Shown: piece by piece, positions 43,414 through 52,142 of the stretch
How positions within the stretch are numbered: the stretch's first letter is position 1
How the letters are laid out: each line of letters starts with the position of its first letter
Made by a program: the position numbers and the translations under genes
Notes under the pieces: generated by a model
The model's database searches: none
What the model was told of the DNA's origin: nothing
The model's input: only the letters and a program-made list of their open reading frames with translations
NCBI GenBank assembly: GCA_964527595.1
Contig: CAZGPI010000003.1
Coordinates: 35,955 to 99,954 of the forward strand
Length of the DNA stretch: 64,000 bases
Direction: 5' to 3'
DNA from: GWF2-38-10 sp964527595
Lineage (GTDB): Bacteria; Babelota; Babeliae; Babelales; RVW-14

Positions 43414-44538
43414 TCAGCCTAGAAATTTCTTAAAAAATCCGGTAATGCCGCTTGGATTACTTCCTTGAGCATCAAGCTTTTCTGCATATTCCAAAAGAAC
43501 TTTTTTTGAGTCATCGTTAAGTTTGGTTGGAATGTCGCACTGAGTAATAATGATCAAATCGCCAACACCTTTTCCTTGTAGATGAGGAAATCCTTTGCCG
43601 GTGACACGGATAAGTTTACCAACAGGGCATCCCTTAGGGATTTTTATTGCCTCGCGGGTGGTGTCGATATTTTCGATTTCAATTTGGCATCCAAGCACAA
43701 GTTGTGGATAGGTGAGTGTAAGCGTGGTAATCAGGTTATGATCGTCGCGTGAAAATTTAGCATCCGGCAGAATACTTATCGTGAGATAAATATCTCCAGC
43801 GGCACCGCCAAAAATCCCGGCGTCACCTTTTTCACTGATTCGCAATTCTGCTTGGTTAAAAATGCCGGCAGGAATGGAGACCGAGAGCTTTTCGTGTCTT
43901 TGTATGCGTGTTTGTCCTCGGCACATTGAGCATGGGTTGGTGATTTTGAATCCTTGGCCATTACAGGCTGAGCATGGTTGGCTGTAAGCAAAGAAGCCTT
44001 GGCGATAATGTATTGTTCCCTTGCCTTGGCACGTGGCGCAGGTTGTTGGCTTGGCGTTGTCTTTGCATCCGGTACCTTTACAGGATTCGCATTTTTCTAG
44101 TCGGTATATTTTAATTTCTTTTTTGCATCCGGTATATGCTTCTTTGAGCGTAATTTCTATGTTTTGAGAAAGGTCGTGGCCGCGTTGAGCCGTTGGGCCA
44201 GATTTTTTTGCTTTTCGTTGGGGTCCACCAGCGCCAAAAAGATTTTCAAAAATATCACTGAAGTTTTCAAAAATATCGCCCATATCATCATATTGATTGG
44301 GTCCATGGCCTTGTCCCATACCCTCATGCCCGAGTTGGTCATAACGGGCGCGCTTTTCTTTATCCGAAAGGACTTCGTAAGCTTCGGTAGCTTCTTTGAA
44401 GCTGTTTTCAGCTTCTTTGTTATCCGGGTTACGGTCTGGATGGTACTTAAGCGCAAGTACGCGATATGCTTTTTTTATTTCTTCAGGGGTTGATGTTTTT
44501 GTTACCCCAAGTATTTCGTAATAATCTCTTTTGGCCAT
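43414..44538 (-). CDS. dnaJ: Chaperone DnaJ
   Basis: 374 residues in the standard order. The J domain has the HPD motif (YHPDRNPDNKEAE, residues 32-44), then a short G-rich linker. Four zinc motifs follow: CESCKGTG, CATCQGKG, CSACNGQG and CSMCRGQT; the last lacks the usual final Gly. The C-terminal substrate domains end in GFFKKFLG. DnaJ delivers clients to DnaK; dnaK and grpE are not adjacent. The gene follows tRNA-Leu by 49 bases and probably shares its promoter. Confidence 0.96.
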   Translation of the reverse strand: MAKRDYYEILGVTKTSTPEEIKKAYRVLALKYHPDRNPDNKEAENSFKEATEAYEVLSDKEKRARYDQLGHEGMGQGHGPNQYDDMGDIFENFSDIFENLFGAGGPQRKAKKSGPTAQRGHDLSQNIEITLKEAYTGCKKEIKIYRLEKCESCKGTGCKDNAKPTTCATCQGKGTIHYRQGFFAYSQPCSACNGQGFKITNPCSMCRGQTRIQRHEKLSVSIPAGIFNQAELRISEKGDAGIFGGAAGDIYLTISILPDAKFSRDDHNLITTLTLTYPQLVLGCQIEIENIDTTREAIKIPKGCPVGKLIRVTGKGFPHLQGKGVGDLIIITQCDIPTKLNDDSKKVLLEYAEKLDAQGSNPSGITGFFKKFLG

Positions 44539-44587
44539 AATTTTCCAGCTTTTAACTTTTAACTAATATAAGGTTAATGAATTTTTT

Positions 44588-44674
44588 TGGTGCCGAAGAG
44601 GGGACTCGAACCCCTACCCCGTTTCCGGGACTAGACCCTGAACCTAGCGCGTCTACCAATTCCGCCACTTCGGC
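44588..44674 (-). tRNA. tRNA-Leu (anticodon CAG)
   Basis: 87 bases with a long variable arm. The acceptor stem GCCGAAG/CTTCGGC, D arm GGCGGAATTGGTAGACGC, anticodon loop TTCAGGG and T arm GGGG TTCGAGT CCCC all fit a class II tRNA. CCA is encoded. Anticodon CAG reads CTG codons. Confidence 0.95.
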
Positions 44675-44699
44675 ACAATGAAGGCAAGATCTGGCTAAT

Positions 44700-44728
44700 A
44701 GATTATCATGAAAAATGCTGAAAGCCAA
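44700..44728 (-). promoter_or_regulatory. Promoter of tRNA-Leu
   Basis: On the minus strand TTGGCT, a 17-base spacer and TAATCT, about 26 bases before the tRNA. Confidence 0.45.
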
Positions 44729-44745
44729 TGCATAATGCGTGTTGG

Positions 44746-45645
44746 CTATTGGGCAATAATCCTCTTGAATTTGTCACAATTGGCGTGTGAGTGGACAATG
44801 TCGCCCATGCGTGCCGGTTGAAAGGCGATTTCGGCAGCTTTTGTCTTGAGCTCCGTCTCCAATTGCTCGATCAATTCTAATAAATTTATGCTTTTACCGG
44901 TTCCAATATTAAAGACGTCGCCTTGCAAATTTGGCTGTGCGCCCATGGTCAGGTTGGCATCGACAATATCGGATACCCGGATAAAGTCTCTTGTTTGGTC
45001 GCCATTGCCAAAAACGACTAATGGAATGTTGTTTTGAAGTGCATATTTAAATTTAGCGACAACGGCCGCATATTCACCTTGAGGGTTTTGGCGTTCGCCA
45101 TAGACATTGAAATAGCGCAGGCAGGCCGTATTGATGCCATGCTCAAGTGCATATTGTTTGCATAATGCTTCACCGGCTAGTTTGCTGCTGGCATAGGGAG
45201 ATAATGGATCGGTTGGAGAGTCTTCAGTGCATGGACCCTCATGATTGCCATAAACGGCCGATGATGATGAAAAGATAACGGTTTTAACATCGTTAAGGCG
45301 ACAATTATCCAGAAGGTTTTTTGTCCCCTGAATATTTATGGTATTGCAAAGTTCAGGTTTTTTGATTGATTGGGCAACTGATATAAATGCAGCCAGATGA
45401 AAAACAATATCCTGGCCCCGCGTTGCCTTAAGCACGCTAAAGGGGTTGCTAATATCAGCATAAAGAATGATGATATTATTCATGACCGAGGATAAATTTT
45501 TTAAATTACCGGTAGAAAAATTGTCCAAAATGGTAACATGGGCTCCATAATCCACTAAGCGTTCAACAAGATGTGACCCAATAAAACCGGCGCCTCCGGT
45601 AACCAAGACCCTTTTTCCTTGGTAAAATGATTTGATGTTTTCCAT
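44746..45645 (-). CDS. NAD-dependent sugar epimerase/dehydratase (GalE-like)
   Basis: 299 residues of an extended short-chain dehydrogenase. The cofactor motif is VLVTGGAGFIGSHL (residues 14-27). FSSSSAVYG carries the catalytic Ser and PYASSKLAGE the Tyr and Lys of YxxxK. RYFNVYGERQNP follows, then GNGDQTRDFIRVSDIV. It probably acts on a UDP-sugar (glucose/galactose or a 6-deoxy derivative) for surface polysaccharide. A GAGAGAG stretch precedes the ATG. It lies 48 bases downstream of the FAD oxidoreductase, likely in one unit. Confidence 0.88.
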   Translation of the reverse strand: MENIKSFYQGKRVLVTGGAGFIGSHLVERLVDYGAHVTILDNFSTGNLKNLSSVMNNIIILYADISNPFSVLKATRGQDIVFHLAAFISVAQSIKKPELCNTINIQGTKNLLDNCRLNDVKTVIFSSSSAVYGNHEGPCTEDSPTDPLSPYASSKLAGEALCKQYALEHGINTACLRYFNVYGERQNPQGEYAAVVAKFKYALQNNIPLVVFGNGDQTRDFIRVSDIVDANLTMGAQPNLQGDVFNIGTGKSINLLELIEQLETELKTKAAEIAFQPARMGDIVHSHANCDKFKRIIAQ

Positions 45646-45693
45646 TTCAATTACTCTCTCTCTTTTTTACTTGCCAATCAAATGATTTCCTTT

Positions 45694-47010
45694 TTAATTT
45701 TTGCCATTGATTAATGCATAAGTGGCTGCATTCTTACCATCATTATATGCCTCTTGCATACTAGAGTATTTCCAGGCGCCAAATCTTCCCGTTGAATGAA
45801 TATTGAGGGCTTGTAACGAAGCAAGAATTTTTGGCAAATTTTTCTCTCGCCATGCATCGTAGGTGACATACCCATGTTGTATTTCTAGGGTCAGTGCCGT
45901 TTTAACATCGTTATCGGTGAGCCCTAAATAATCAATGGTTTGAGCAATTGATGTATCAACATGCGTTTGCATTGAGGCTCGTGAATTTTTGCGCGGTTGA
46001 TATGATAACTCACCGTAAATACTCGAGCAATTTGGTGCGGCGAGTGACCGACTAATATTGCTCCAAAAACCGATGCGATAAAATTGATATTCCTTTTCAG
46101 GAAAATAAACCCAATGATGCGGGCCAATGTTTTGTTTTGAAAAACCAAGGTTAAAATTGATTACCGAATTACACCATAATTTTTCTACCGTTTTGCTTAA
46201 CGTTGAATGTGATTTCGGTGCTAACGTTTTTAATGTATAGTCCAGCGGGGCGGTAGTAATTAACACATTATATGATTCTGTTTTTCCATTAGAAAAAGTG
46301 ACAGTTTTTTTGTTTTGATCAATGGCGACAACTTCATGATTTGTCTGAATTTTTGTTGAAATTTTATTGGTAAGGTTTTTGATAAATGATTCAATCCCGC
46401 CTTTTTTAGGGTAATAGAAGCAATTATTGTAACCAACCGCGGCGTGAGGATTTTTTTCAAGTGCGCCCTTAAGGATATTGTGTAATGAGGTTTGAGGGAC
46501 AAATCGACCTGTCCAACTATGATGAATTTTTTTAGTTGGGTAAGCGAGCAGTTTGCTGTTATAAGGAAAAAAGAAATGTTCGCCAAAACCTTTGCCAAAA
46601 TATTTAAGCACCCAATCATAAAATGTTTGCGGCTTTGTTCGTGACGTTGGGCGATTGATATAGCCGTTTATGCATTCGTAAATAAAATCGGTTGGCAACC
46701 CAAAAAGATTCATTTGGATCGGATAGTCAACATGGGTATTGTGGGTATAGACGGCTGAATTTCGTTGAATGCTATCAAATGTATCGATTCCAGAAATATC
46801 GTTGAGAAAATTATGAAAATTTTGGTCGTTAACGTGTAGATAATGGCCGGTGTAATCAAAAACAAATCCATTGCTTTGTTCCGAACGCATAAGTCCGCCG
46901 GTTCGAGCATTTTTCTCGTAAATTGCAAAATCAAAAAAATTGTTTTTTTCAAGATGATATGCGGTCGAAAGGCCTGTTAACCCAGCTCCTATTATAACAA
47001 TCTCAGGCAC
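45694..47010 (-). CDS. FAD-dependent oxidoreductase (PPOX/UGM-like)
   Basis: 438 residues. The N-terminal FAD motif is IVIIGAGLTGLSTAYHLEK (4-22), followed by YEKNARTGGLMRSE. The remainder resembles the protoporphyrinogen-oxidase-like flavoproteins found in glycan gene clusters (NYNK-type PYNSKLLAYPTKKIHHSW near 150). Heme biosynthesis or UDP-galactopyranose mutase activity are both possible, but the neighbouring sugar epimerase favours a glycan role. It starts at GTG with AAGGAG. Confidence 0.75.
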   Translation of the reverse strand: MPEIVIIGAGLTGLSTAYHLEKNNFFDFAIYEKNARTGGLMRSEQSNGFVFDYTGHYLHVNDQNFHNFLNDISGIDTFDSIQRNSAVYTHNTHVDYPIQMNLFGLPTDFIYECINGYINRPTSRTKPQTFYDWVLKYFGKGFGEHFFFPYNSKLLAYPTKKIHHSWTGRFVPQTSLHNILKGALEKNPHAAVGYNNCFYYPKKGGIESFIKNLTNKISTKIQTNHEVVAIDQNKKTVTFSNGKTESYNVLITTAPLDYTLKTLAPKSHSTLSKTVEKLWCNSVINFNLGFSKQNIGPHHWVYFPEKEYQFYRIGFWSNISRSLAAPNCSSIYGELSYQPRKNSRASMQTHVDTSIAQTIDYLGLTDNDVKTALTLEIQHGYVTYDAWREKNLPKILASLQALNIHSTGRFGAWKYSSMQEAYNDGKNAATYALINGKN

Positions 47011-47116
47011 AATTCTCCTTTTTTAGAATGCGCTTTAGCGACTAAATTTCATCATTACCTTTTTTTTATAATACCAAGTTGGTGTGTTAACGCAATAAGT
47101 AAACACATAATAAATG

Positions 47117-47158
47117 AAGGCTGTCTGCTACGTTTTATATAGCATACAGCCTTCATTA
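47117..47158. terminator. Hairpin above the 45.7-47.0 kb unit
   Basis: TGAAGGCTGTCTGCTA pairs with TAGC(A)TACAGCCTTCA. It lies below the stop of the secreted protein at 47177 on the minus strand and separates it from the oxidoreductase gene. Confidence 0.7.
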
Positions 47159-47176
47159 TATGATCTTGTTTTGTTG

Positions 47177-47692
47177 TTAATCCAAGTATGTAATTTTCAT
47201 AGGATTATTTTGAGGGATAACAAATGATCCATGCTTAATTTTTTGCACATCTTTTTCTGCAAAATTGAGAACCAAATAATACTTGTTTACGGCAACAATT
47301 TTCTTATCAACAAAAAACGTTAAGTTTTGCGTTTTTGCATTCCATTGGCCATCGCATACCAAATTTTCCTGAATAGGAATAAGTTGATATTCAGATTCTT
47401 TTTTTTTGTAGAGCGAAGCCTGAAGTGTTGCTATTTCCTCACCAAGCCATTTTAGTTGTAATTCTTGTAGGTTGACCGGTTGCGTGCTTTTTAGGGTGAT
47501 CATGCCGGTCCAGACCCAGCGATTTGGATTAAAGTGATTGATTGATGGCGCGAGCGTATAATCCCTCCACGTTGTACTTGCGCTTAATGAGAAGAGCCCT
47601 GGATATTTATCAAATTCTTGAGCTTTTGCCGGAATATTTATTGCGGCTGTAATGCCGACGTAGGCCCAAAATAGTAATCGATTTATCTTCAT
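47177..47692 (-). CDS. Secreted protein of unknown function
   Basis: 171 residues. A signal peptide (MKINRLLFWAYVGITAAINI, cleavage near PAKAQ) is followed by a beta-rich domain with aromatic strands (TTWRDYTLAP, NPNRWVWTGMITLKS, KNLTFFVDKK-like pattern). No Cys is conserved except one in LVCDGQW. It might be a small beta-sandwich of the periplasm or surface. AAGGGG precedes the ATG. It stands alone between two terminators. I recognise no family. Confidence 0.65.
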   Translation of the reverse strand: MKINRLLFWAYVGITAAINIPAKAQEFDKYPGLFSLSASTTWRDYTLAPSINHFNPNRWVWTGMITLKSTQPVNLQELQLKWLGEEIATLQASLYKKKESEYQLIPIQENLVCDGQWNAKTQNLTFFVDKKIVAVNKYYLVLNFAEKDVQKIKHGSFVIPQNNPMKITYLD

Positions 47693-47783
47693 AATCCATT
47701 CCCCTTTTCTCCAAAATCTCCCCTGTCTATTTTTGTTTGTTATTTTTAATATACGGTTATTTGAGGGGTGGGGGGAATGGTTA

Positions 47784-47822
47784 TATAAAAAAGGGCCGGT
47801 TTGTTACTTACAAACCGGCCTA
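47784..47822 (-). terminator. Terminator of cassette 2
   Basis: GGCCGGTTTGT pairs with ACAAACCGGCC, followed on the minus strand by a T-run. Its sequence matches the terminator of cassette 1 at 53850-53886. Confidence 0.85.
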
Positions 47823-47835
47823 TTGATTGATACTC

Positions 47836-50800
47836 TTATGTCGCCGGTATGTGCACCGTTTCGGCGCTCATTCTTTTGAGTGCTTGCTCTCGTATTATTT
47901 TTAGCAGAGCACTAAACTTTTGCAATAGATCTTGATACTGCTTTAATTTGCGGGCTTGGCTTGCAAGGGGATCGCTTGAAGGCTTATTGATCTCTGCAGT
48001 GAGGGTTGTTAGTTGATTTGCTAAGGCTAGCGTTTCATCACGTAGCCTATTATCGGCTGCGGCTTGCTCGGCATCTTTTTTAAGATTCTCATTTTGTAAC
48101 TGAAGCTCAGCAGTAACTCGTTCATTCACTGCTTTTTGTAAAGCGAGTTCGCTTGCTGCTTTCTCTGCGGCGGCTTCGGCATCGCGTTTTTGTGTTTCTA
48201 AAGAGGCTTTAAATTGAGCTGTTTTTTCAAGCGCTGTGTTAGCCTTCGATAGGGCAGCTTCGAGTTGTCGTTTGGCTTCTGCTAATTGTTCTGCTGCATG
48301 GCGTTTTTGGTTTTCGAGTTCATCCTGAGCTTTTTGAGCTCCGGAATTTGCAATTTCTGCTCTGGCATCGGCTGCTGTTTTTGCACGCTCGAATTCAGCT
48401 TTGGCAGATTCGATTTCTTTCGCGGTGGCAGCTTTGAGTTCTTCGACGGCTTTTACGGCCTCGCGTTTTTGTGCGGTTAATAGTTCTTCTACTTGATTTT
48501 TGTCTTTTGCGGCGGCTGCTATTTGGGCTTGCGCATCCTCTTGAGCTTTTTTAAGCAGGGCTTCTGCTTCAGTTGCTTTGCTTTCCGCGGCTTCCTTGGC
48601 TTGTTTGAGATCTGCGGCAGCTTTTTCAGCGGTTTCAGCTTTAGCAAGTGCTGTTTTAGTTGCATCTTGGGCAGTTTCGAGTTGTCGGTTTGCTTCTGCT
48701 AATTGTTCTGCTGCTTTCTTGGCGGCCGTTGCGGCTTCACCGGCTTGGCGTTTTTGTTCTTCTAATGTCCGTTTCTGTTCGTCCAATTGTTCTTTAATTT
48801 TAGTCTTTTCCTCGTTAGCTTTTTGTGTAGCTTTTTGGGCAGCTTCGAGTTGTGCTTCAAGTCCTTTTTTCTGTTCGGCAAGTTCTTGTTTATGCCGTTC
48901 ATTTTCTTCTTGTGCTTTTTGAGCTTCGGTTTCTGCTTTTGCTTGAAGATTTTTGAGTAACACATCAGCTCTATCATTAGCCTCCTTTATCGCTCGTTGA
49001 TGTTTTTCATCGGCTGCACCACGTAATCTGGCAGCTTCTGTTCCTTGGGCCGCGAGCTCTTGTTTATGAGTTTGGTTGGCGGCGTCGAGCGCAGTTTGAT
49101 AGTTGTTTCGGGTGAGATCTAATGCTTGTTGATGAGCGGCATTGGCGTCAACCGCCGCTTGATTTAATTCCACTATTCGTGCTTGAGCTGCGGCATTAGC
49201 TTGGTTGGCTGCGGCCGTGGCATTTTGGGCTAATAAAAGTGCAGCTTGATCTGCGTCGTGATTTCGGTTGGCGGCGCCAAGTTGAGCGTTTAGTCTTTCA
49301 AGAGCTTCGCCGTGCAAGCGGTTTGCTTCGGAAATTGCCGCTTGATGGTCGGCAGCGGCTACTTCGCGAGCGTTGACCGCGTCTGCTCTTTGGGCTGCTA
49401 ACGCTTGTCGATGAGTTTCGGCTGTGTCAATTGCAGCTTGATTTAGTTCAGCAATTCGATTTTCAGATATAGTGCGCAAGCGATTTACTTCGGCAATTGC
49501 AGCTTGATGTTCGGCGGTTGCCAAATCACGCAATCTGACTGCTTCTTCTCTTTGGACTACTAATGCTTGTCGGTGTACTTCGGTTGCGGCAATAGCTGCT
49601 GCTTCAGCTACAGCTATTTGTGCGGCATGAGCTCGGTTGGCTTCTGCCAGTGCAGCTTGAGCAGTATCGCGAGCGTTGGCTGCTTCGGTTGTGGCAGCTT
49701 GGGCGCGTTCCAGACCAACTCGATGCGCGTCGTTTAGTTCAACTATTTGTGCGCCATGAGCTCGGTTGGCAAGGTCAAGTGCTGCAATAGCGTCGGCGTG
49801 ATTTCGGTTGGCGGCGCCAAGTTGAGCGTTTAGTCTTTCAAGAGCTTCGCCGTGCAAGCGGTTTGCTTCGGCAATTGCCGCTTGATGGTCGGCATCGGTA
49901 TTAATTGCTGTTTGTTCTAGCCCAGCTATTCGTACAAGATCTGCGGCATGAGTTCGGTTGGCTTCTACCAGTGCAGCTTGAGCAGTATCGCGAGCGTTGG
50001 TCGCTTCGGCTACCGCTCGTTGCTGAGTGGCCGCGTCTGCGCGCAACCTGGTAACTGCGTCGGTTTGGTGCCGAATTTCCTCTTGGAGCCTTTGGTTTTC
50101 TGCTTTTGTCTCCGCTGCCTCTTGTTGCCGATCTTGGGCTACTTGACCTATCTGTTTATTTTTCTCGCGGAGCGCTTCTAACTCACCTTCAAGCCGTTTG
50201 TTTTCAGCTTTGTATTGAGTTTGTGTTTGTTTAAGTGTCGCTAGCTCTTTTTGAGCTTCTTGAGCCGCGGCGAGTTCTTGCTGTTGGGCTTCAAGTTGTT
50301 TCTTGAGTTCAGCTTGAGCATCGGTGAGCCTTTGATTTTCAACCTGAGCAGCGGCGGCTTTATCGTCAGCTTCTTTTTGTGCGGCGTTAGCTTTGCGAGC
50401 GGCTTCATTTGCTTGGTGCAATTCGGCGTCTTTTGCTGCGATCGTGTTCGTAACTTCGGCTGTTTTGCGTTCTGCTTCATCTTTCGCTTTATTTGCACTT
50501 TCAATCTCTATTCTTATTTGGGCGAGTTGTTCTTTTGCCTCTACAACATCTTTGGTTCTTGCCACGGCCGTAGCTTTTGTTTTTGCAAGCTCTTGTTGCT
50601 CTCGCAAAATTGATTGTTTTGCGACATCTAATTGGTCTTCGAGCGCTTTTTTTTGTGCTTCGGCTTCTGATGTAGCTTCTTCGGCTAGTGCTATTTTGCC
50701 ATTAGCTTCATCGCTTTTTGCCTTTATTACGGCATCAAATAAGGCTTGTTGTTCGGTGAGTTTCTCGGTAAGCGCCGTTTTTTCTGTTTCTTTTGCTGCA

Positions 50801-52125
50801 TTAGCTTTTGTAATTTCGGCCAATTGAGCTGCTAATTGTTCTTTTTCGGCTTTGGTTGAATCGATTTCCGCTTGATGTTTTTTAGTGGCTTCTTCTTGAG
50901 CCGTTTTATTTCGCAGATTTTCTTGCTTAGCCGCTTCCAAGAGTTGCTTCTGTTTTAGGATTTCTTGGTCAATCGCTTCTTTTTCTGCTTTTAATCGGGC
51001 TGCTTCTTGTAACGCTATAGTTTTTTTATCTTCTATCGAAGCTTGGGCCAGTCGAAGCGCGGCAGCGTTTTTTTGCGCCTCTTTTTGAGCGGCTTCGAGC
51101 GTCGCTTGCGTTTGAGCGATCTCGGTATTAAGTCGGACAATTTCTTTATCTTGTGCATCTCTTAGCTTTGAAGCATCTTCGCTTGCGGCGCTAGCGGCTA
51201 TTTTTTTACGTTTTTCGGTGGCAAGTTCCTGTTTAATTTGCTCAATTTCGGTAGCTTGTGCTGTTCTTTGGCGCTCGGCTGTTGTGGCGGCGATAGTCAT
51301 TTCAATTCTTGCTGCTTCAAGCTGGCGTTGAATTGCGGTATTTGCGGCGTTTTGATCTGCAATTTGTTGGGCAAGTTCGGCATTGCGATTTCTTAGCTCT
51401 TCTGCTTCTTTGTCTGTTTGAAGTTTGGCGGCGAAGGCTCCTGCGACGGCCCCTCCGATTGCGGCAAGGCCTTTCCCATACCAACTATTTCCCGATGGTT
51501 TTTCTGTAGGTTCTACGAGTGGTTCGACCGGCGCCTCTGGTGCTTTAAGTTGCGCATCAATTTTGTTTTTTAATGCTTCAAGTGCTTTTTCTTGTTCTGC
51601 TTTTTCTGCTTCAGCTTTTTGCTGGATTGCCGCTACTTCGTCTTTTGCCTTTTGAGCTTCTTGTTTGGCGGCATCTATTTTATGTTTGGCCATTAGAGCG
51701 AGCGCGACAGTGTTTTTTTTATGGTGAAAATTGATAATGGTTTCTGTTGTTGTTTGTAGTTTTGTTATTGCTTCTTTTATTTCATCTTCTGTGAAAACAG
51801 ATCCTTTTTTACTTTCAAATACTTTTTGTGCATTGGCTATTACCGAAAGCGTTTTGTGTATATAGGGAAGCGCTTCTTGTTGCGTTTCGAGTGTTTTGAT
51901 AATTTTTTCTGCTTCAGTCAGAGCTTCAAAAAGGCCATCGACAAATTGTTTTTTTTCGGCAGGTATTACACTTGGAAAATTTAGTATCAGTTGGTCGCAG
52001 CCTTCCACGAGCGTGCCTTGTTTTTTTGTTTGTGCTACGCCTTCCTCAAACTTGTCAAGTTTAGGGCTTGAATAAAGCGGCGATCCTGCCAAAAAGCAGC
52101 AGAGTAATAATAAAAAAATATGCAT
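47836..52125 (-). CDS. Giant secreted Ala-rich coiled-coil protein (cassette 2)
   Basis: About 1429 residues. A signal peptide (MHIFLLLLCCFLAGSPLYSS) is followed by a helical domain (20-140) shared with the protein of cassette 1, then a Gly-zipper hydrophobic segment near 215-235 (GKGLAAIGGAVAGAFAAKL) and about 1150 residues of Ala/Glu/Lys/Gln-rich coiled coil ending near RMSAETVHIPAT. Residues about 760-1000 are internally repetitive (units such as NRLHGEALERLNAQLGAANR). Such proteins are usually filament or tether components; this one may project from the outer membrane. The ATG at 52125 has AAGGA and lies 17 bases after the barrel gene stop, so the pair is co-translated. Confidence 0.72.
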   Translation of the reverse strand: MHIFLLLLCCFLAGSPLYSSPKLDKFEEGVAQTKKQGTLVEGCDQLILNFPSVIPAEKKQFVDGLFEALTEAEKIIKTLETQQEALPYIHKTLSVIANAQKVFESKKGSVFTEDEIKEAITKLQTTTETIINFHHKKNTVALALMAKHKIDAAKQEAQKAKDEVAAIQQKAEAEKAEQEKALEALKNKIDAQLKAPEAPVEPLVEPTEKPSGNSWYGKGLAAIGGAVAGAFAAKLQTDKEAEELRNRNAELAQQIADQNAANTAIQRQLEAARIEMTIAATTAERQRTAQATEIEQIKQELATEKRKKIAASAASEDASKLRDAQDKEIVRLNTEIAQTQATLEAAQKEAQKNAAALRLAQASIEDKKTIALQEAARLKAEKEAIDQEILKQKQLLEAAKQENLRNKTAQEEATKKHQAEIDSTKAEKEQLAAQLAEITKANAAKETEKTALTEKLTEQQALFDAVIKAKSDEANGKIALAEEATSEAEAQKKALEDQLDVAKQSILREQQELAKTKATAVARTKDVVEAKEQLAQIRIEIESANKAKDEAERKTAEVTNTIAAKDAELHQANEAARKANAAQKEADDKAAAAQVENQRLTDAQAELKKQLEAQQQELAAAQEAQKELATLKQTQTQYKAENKRLEGELEALREKNKQIGQVAQDRQQEAAETKAENQRLQEEIRHQTDAVTRLRADAATQQRAVAEATNARDTAQAALVEANRTHAADLVRIAGLEQTAINTDADHQAAIAEANRLHGEALERLNAQLGAANRNHADAIAALDLANRAHGAQIVELNDAHRVGLERAQAATTEAANARDTAQAALAEANRAHAAQIAVAEAAAIAATEVHRQALVVQREEAVRLRDLATAEHQAAIAEVNRLRTISENRIAELNQAAIDTAETHRQALAAQRADAVNAREVAAADHQAAISEANRLHGEALERLNAQLGAANRNHDADQAALLLAQNATAAANQANAAAQARIVELNQAAVDANAAHQQALDLTRNNYQTALDAANQTHKQELAAQGTEAARLRGAADEKHQRAIKEANDRADVLLKNLQAKAETEAQKAQEENERHKQELAEQKKGLEAQLEAAQKATQKANEEKTKIKEQLDEQKRTLEEQKRQAGEAATAAKKAAEQLAEANRQLETAQDATKTALAKAETAEKAAADLKQAKEAAESKATEAEALLKKAQEDAQAQIAAAAKDKNQVEELLTAQKREAVKAVEELKAATAKEIESAKAEFERAKTAADARAEIANSGAQKAQDELENQKRHAAEQLAEAKRQLEAALSKANTALEKTAQFKASLETQKRDAEAAAEKAASELALQKAVNERVTAELQLQNENLKKDAEQAAADNRLRDETLALANQLTTLTAEINKPSSDPLASQARKLKQYQDLLQKFSALLKIIREQALKRMSAETVHIPAT
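49257..49354 (-). repeat. Near-identical 98-bp internal repeat, copy 1
   Basis: Matches 49797-49894 at 97 of 98 positions; the two are exactly 540 bases (180 codons) apart in the same coiled-coil gene. Encodes a unit containing EALERLNAQLGAANRNH. Confidence 0.9.
49797..49894 (-). repeat. Near-identical 98-bp internal repeat, copy 2
   Basis: The partner of 49257-49354, differing at one base. A second, looser duplication at 49622-49679 and 49943-50000 (about 321 bases apart) shows that the coiled coil grows by in-frame unit duplication. Confidence 0.9.
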
Positions 52126-52142
52126 GAATTTTATCCTTACAT

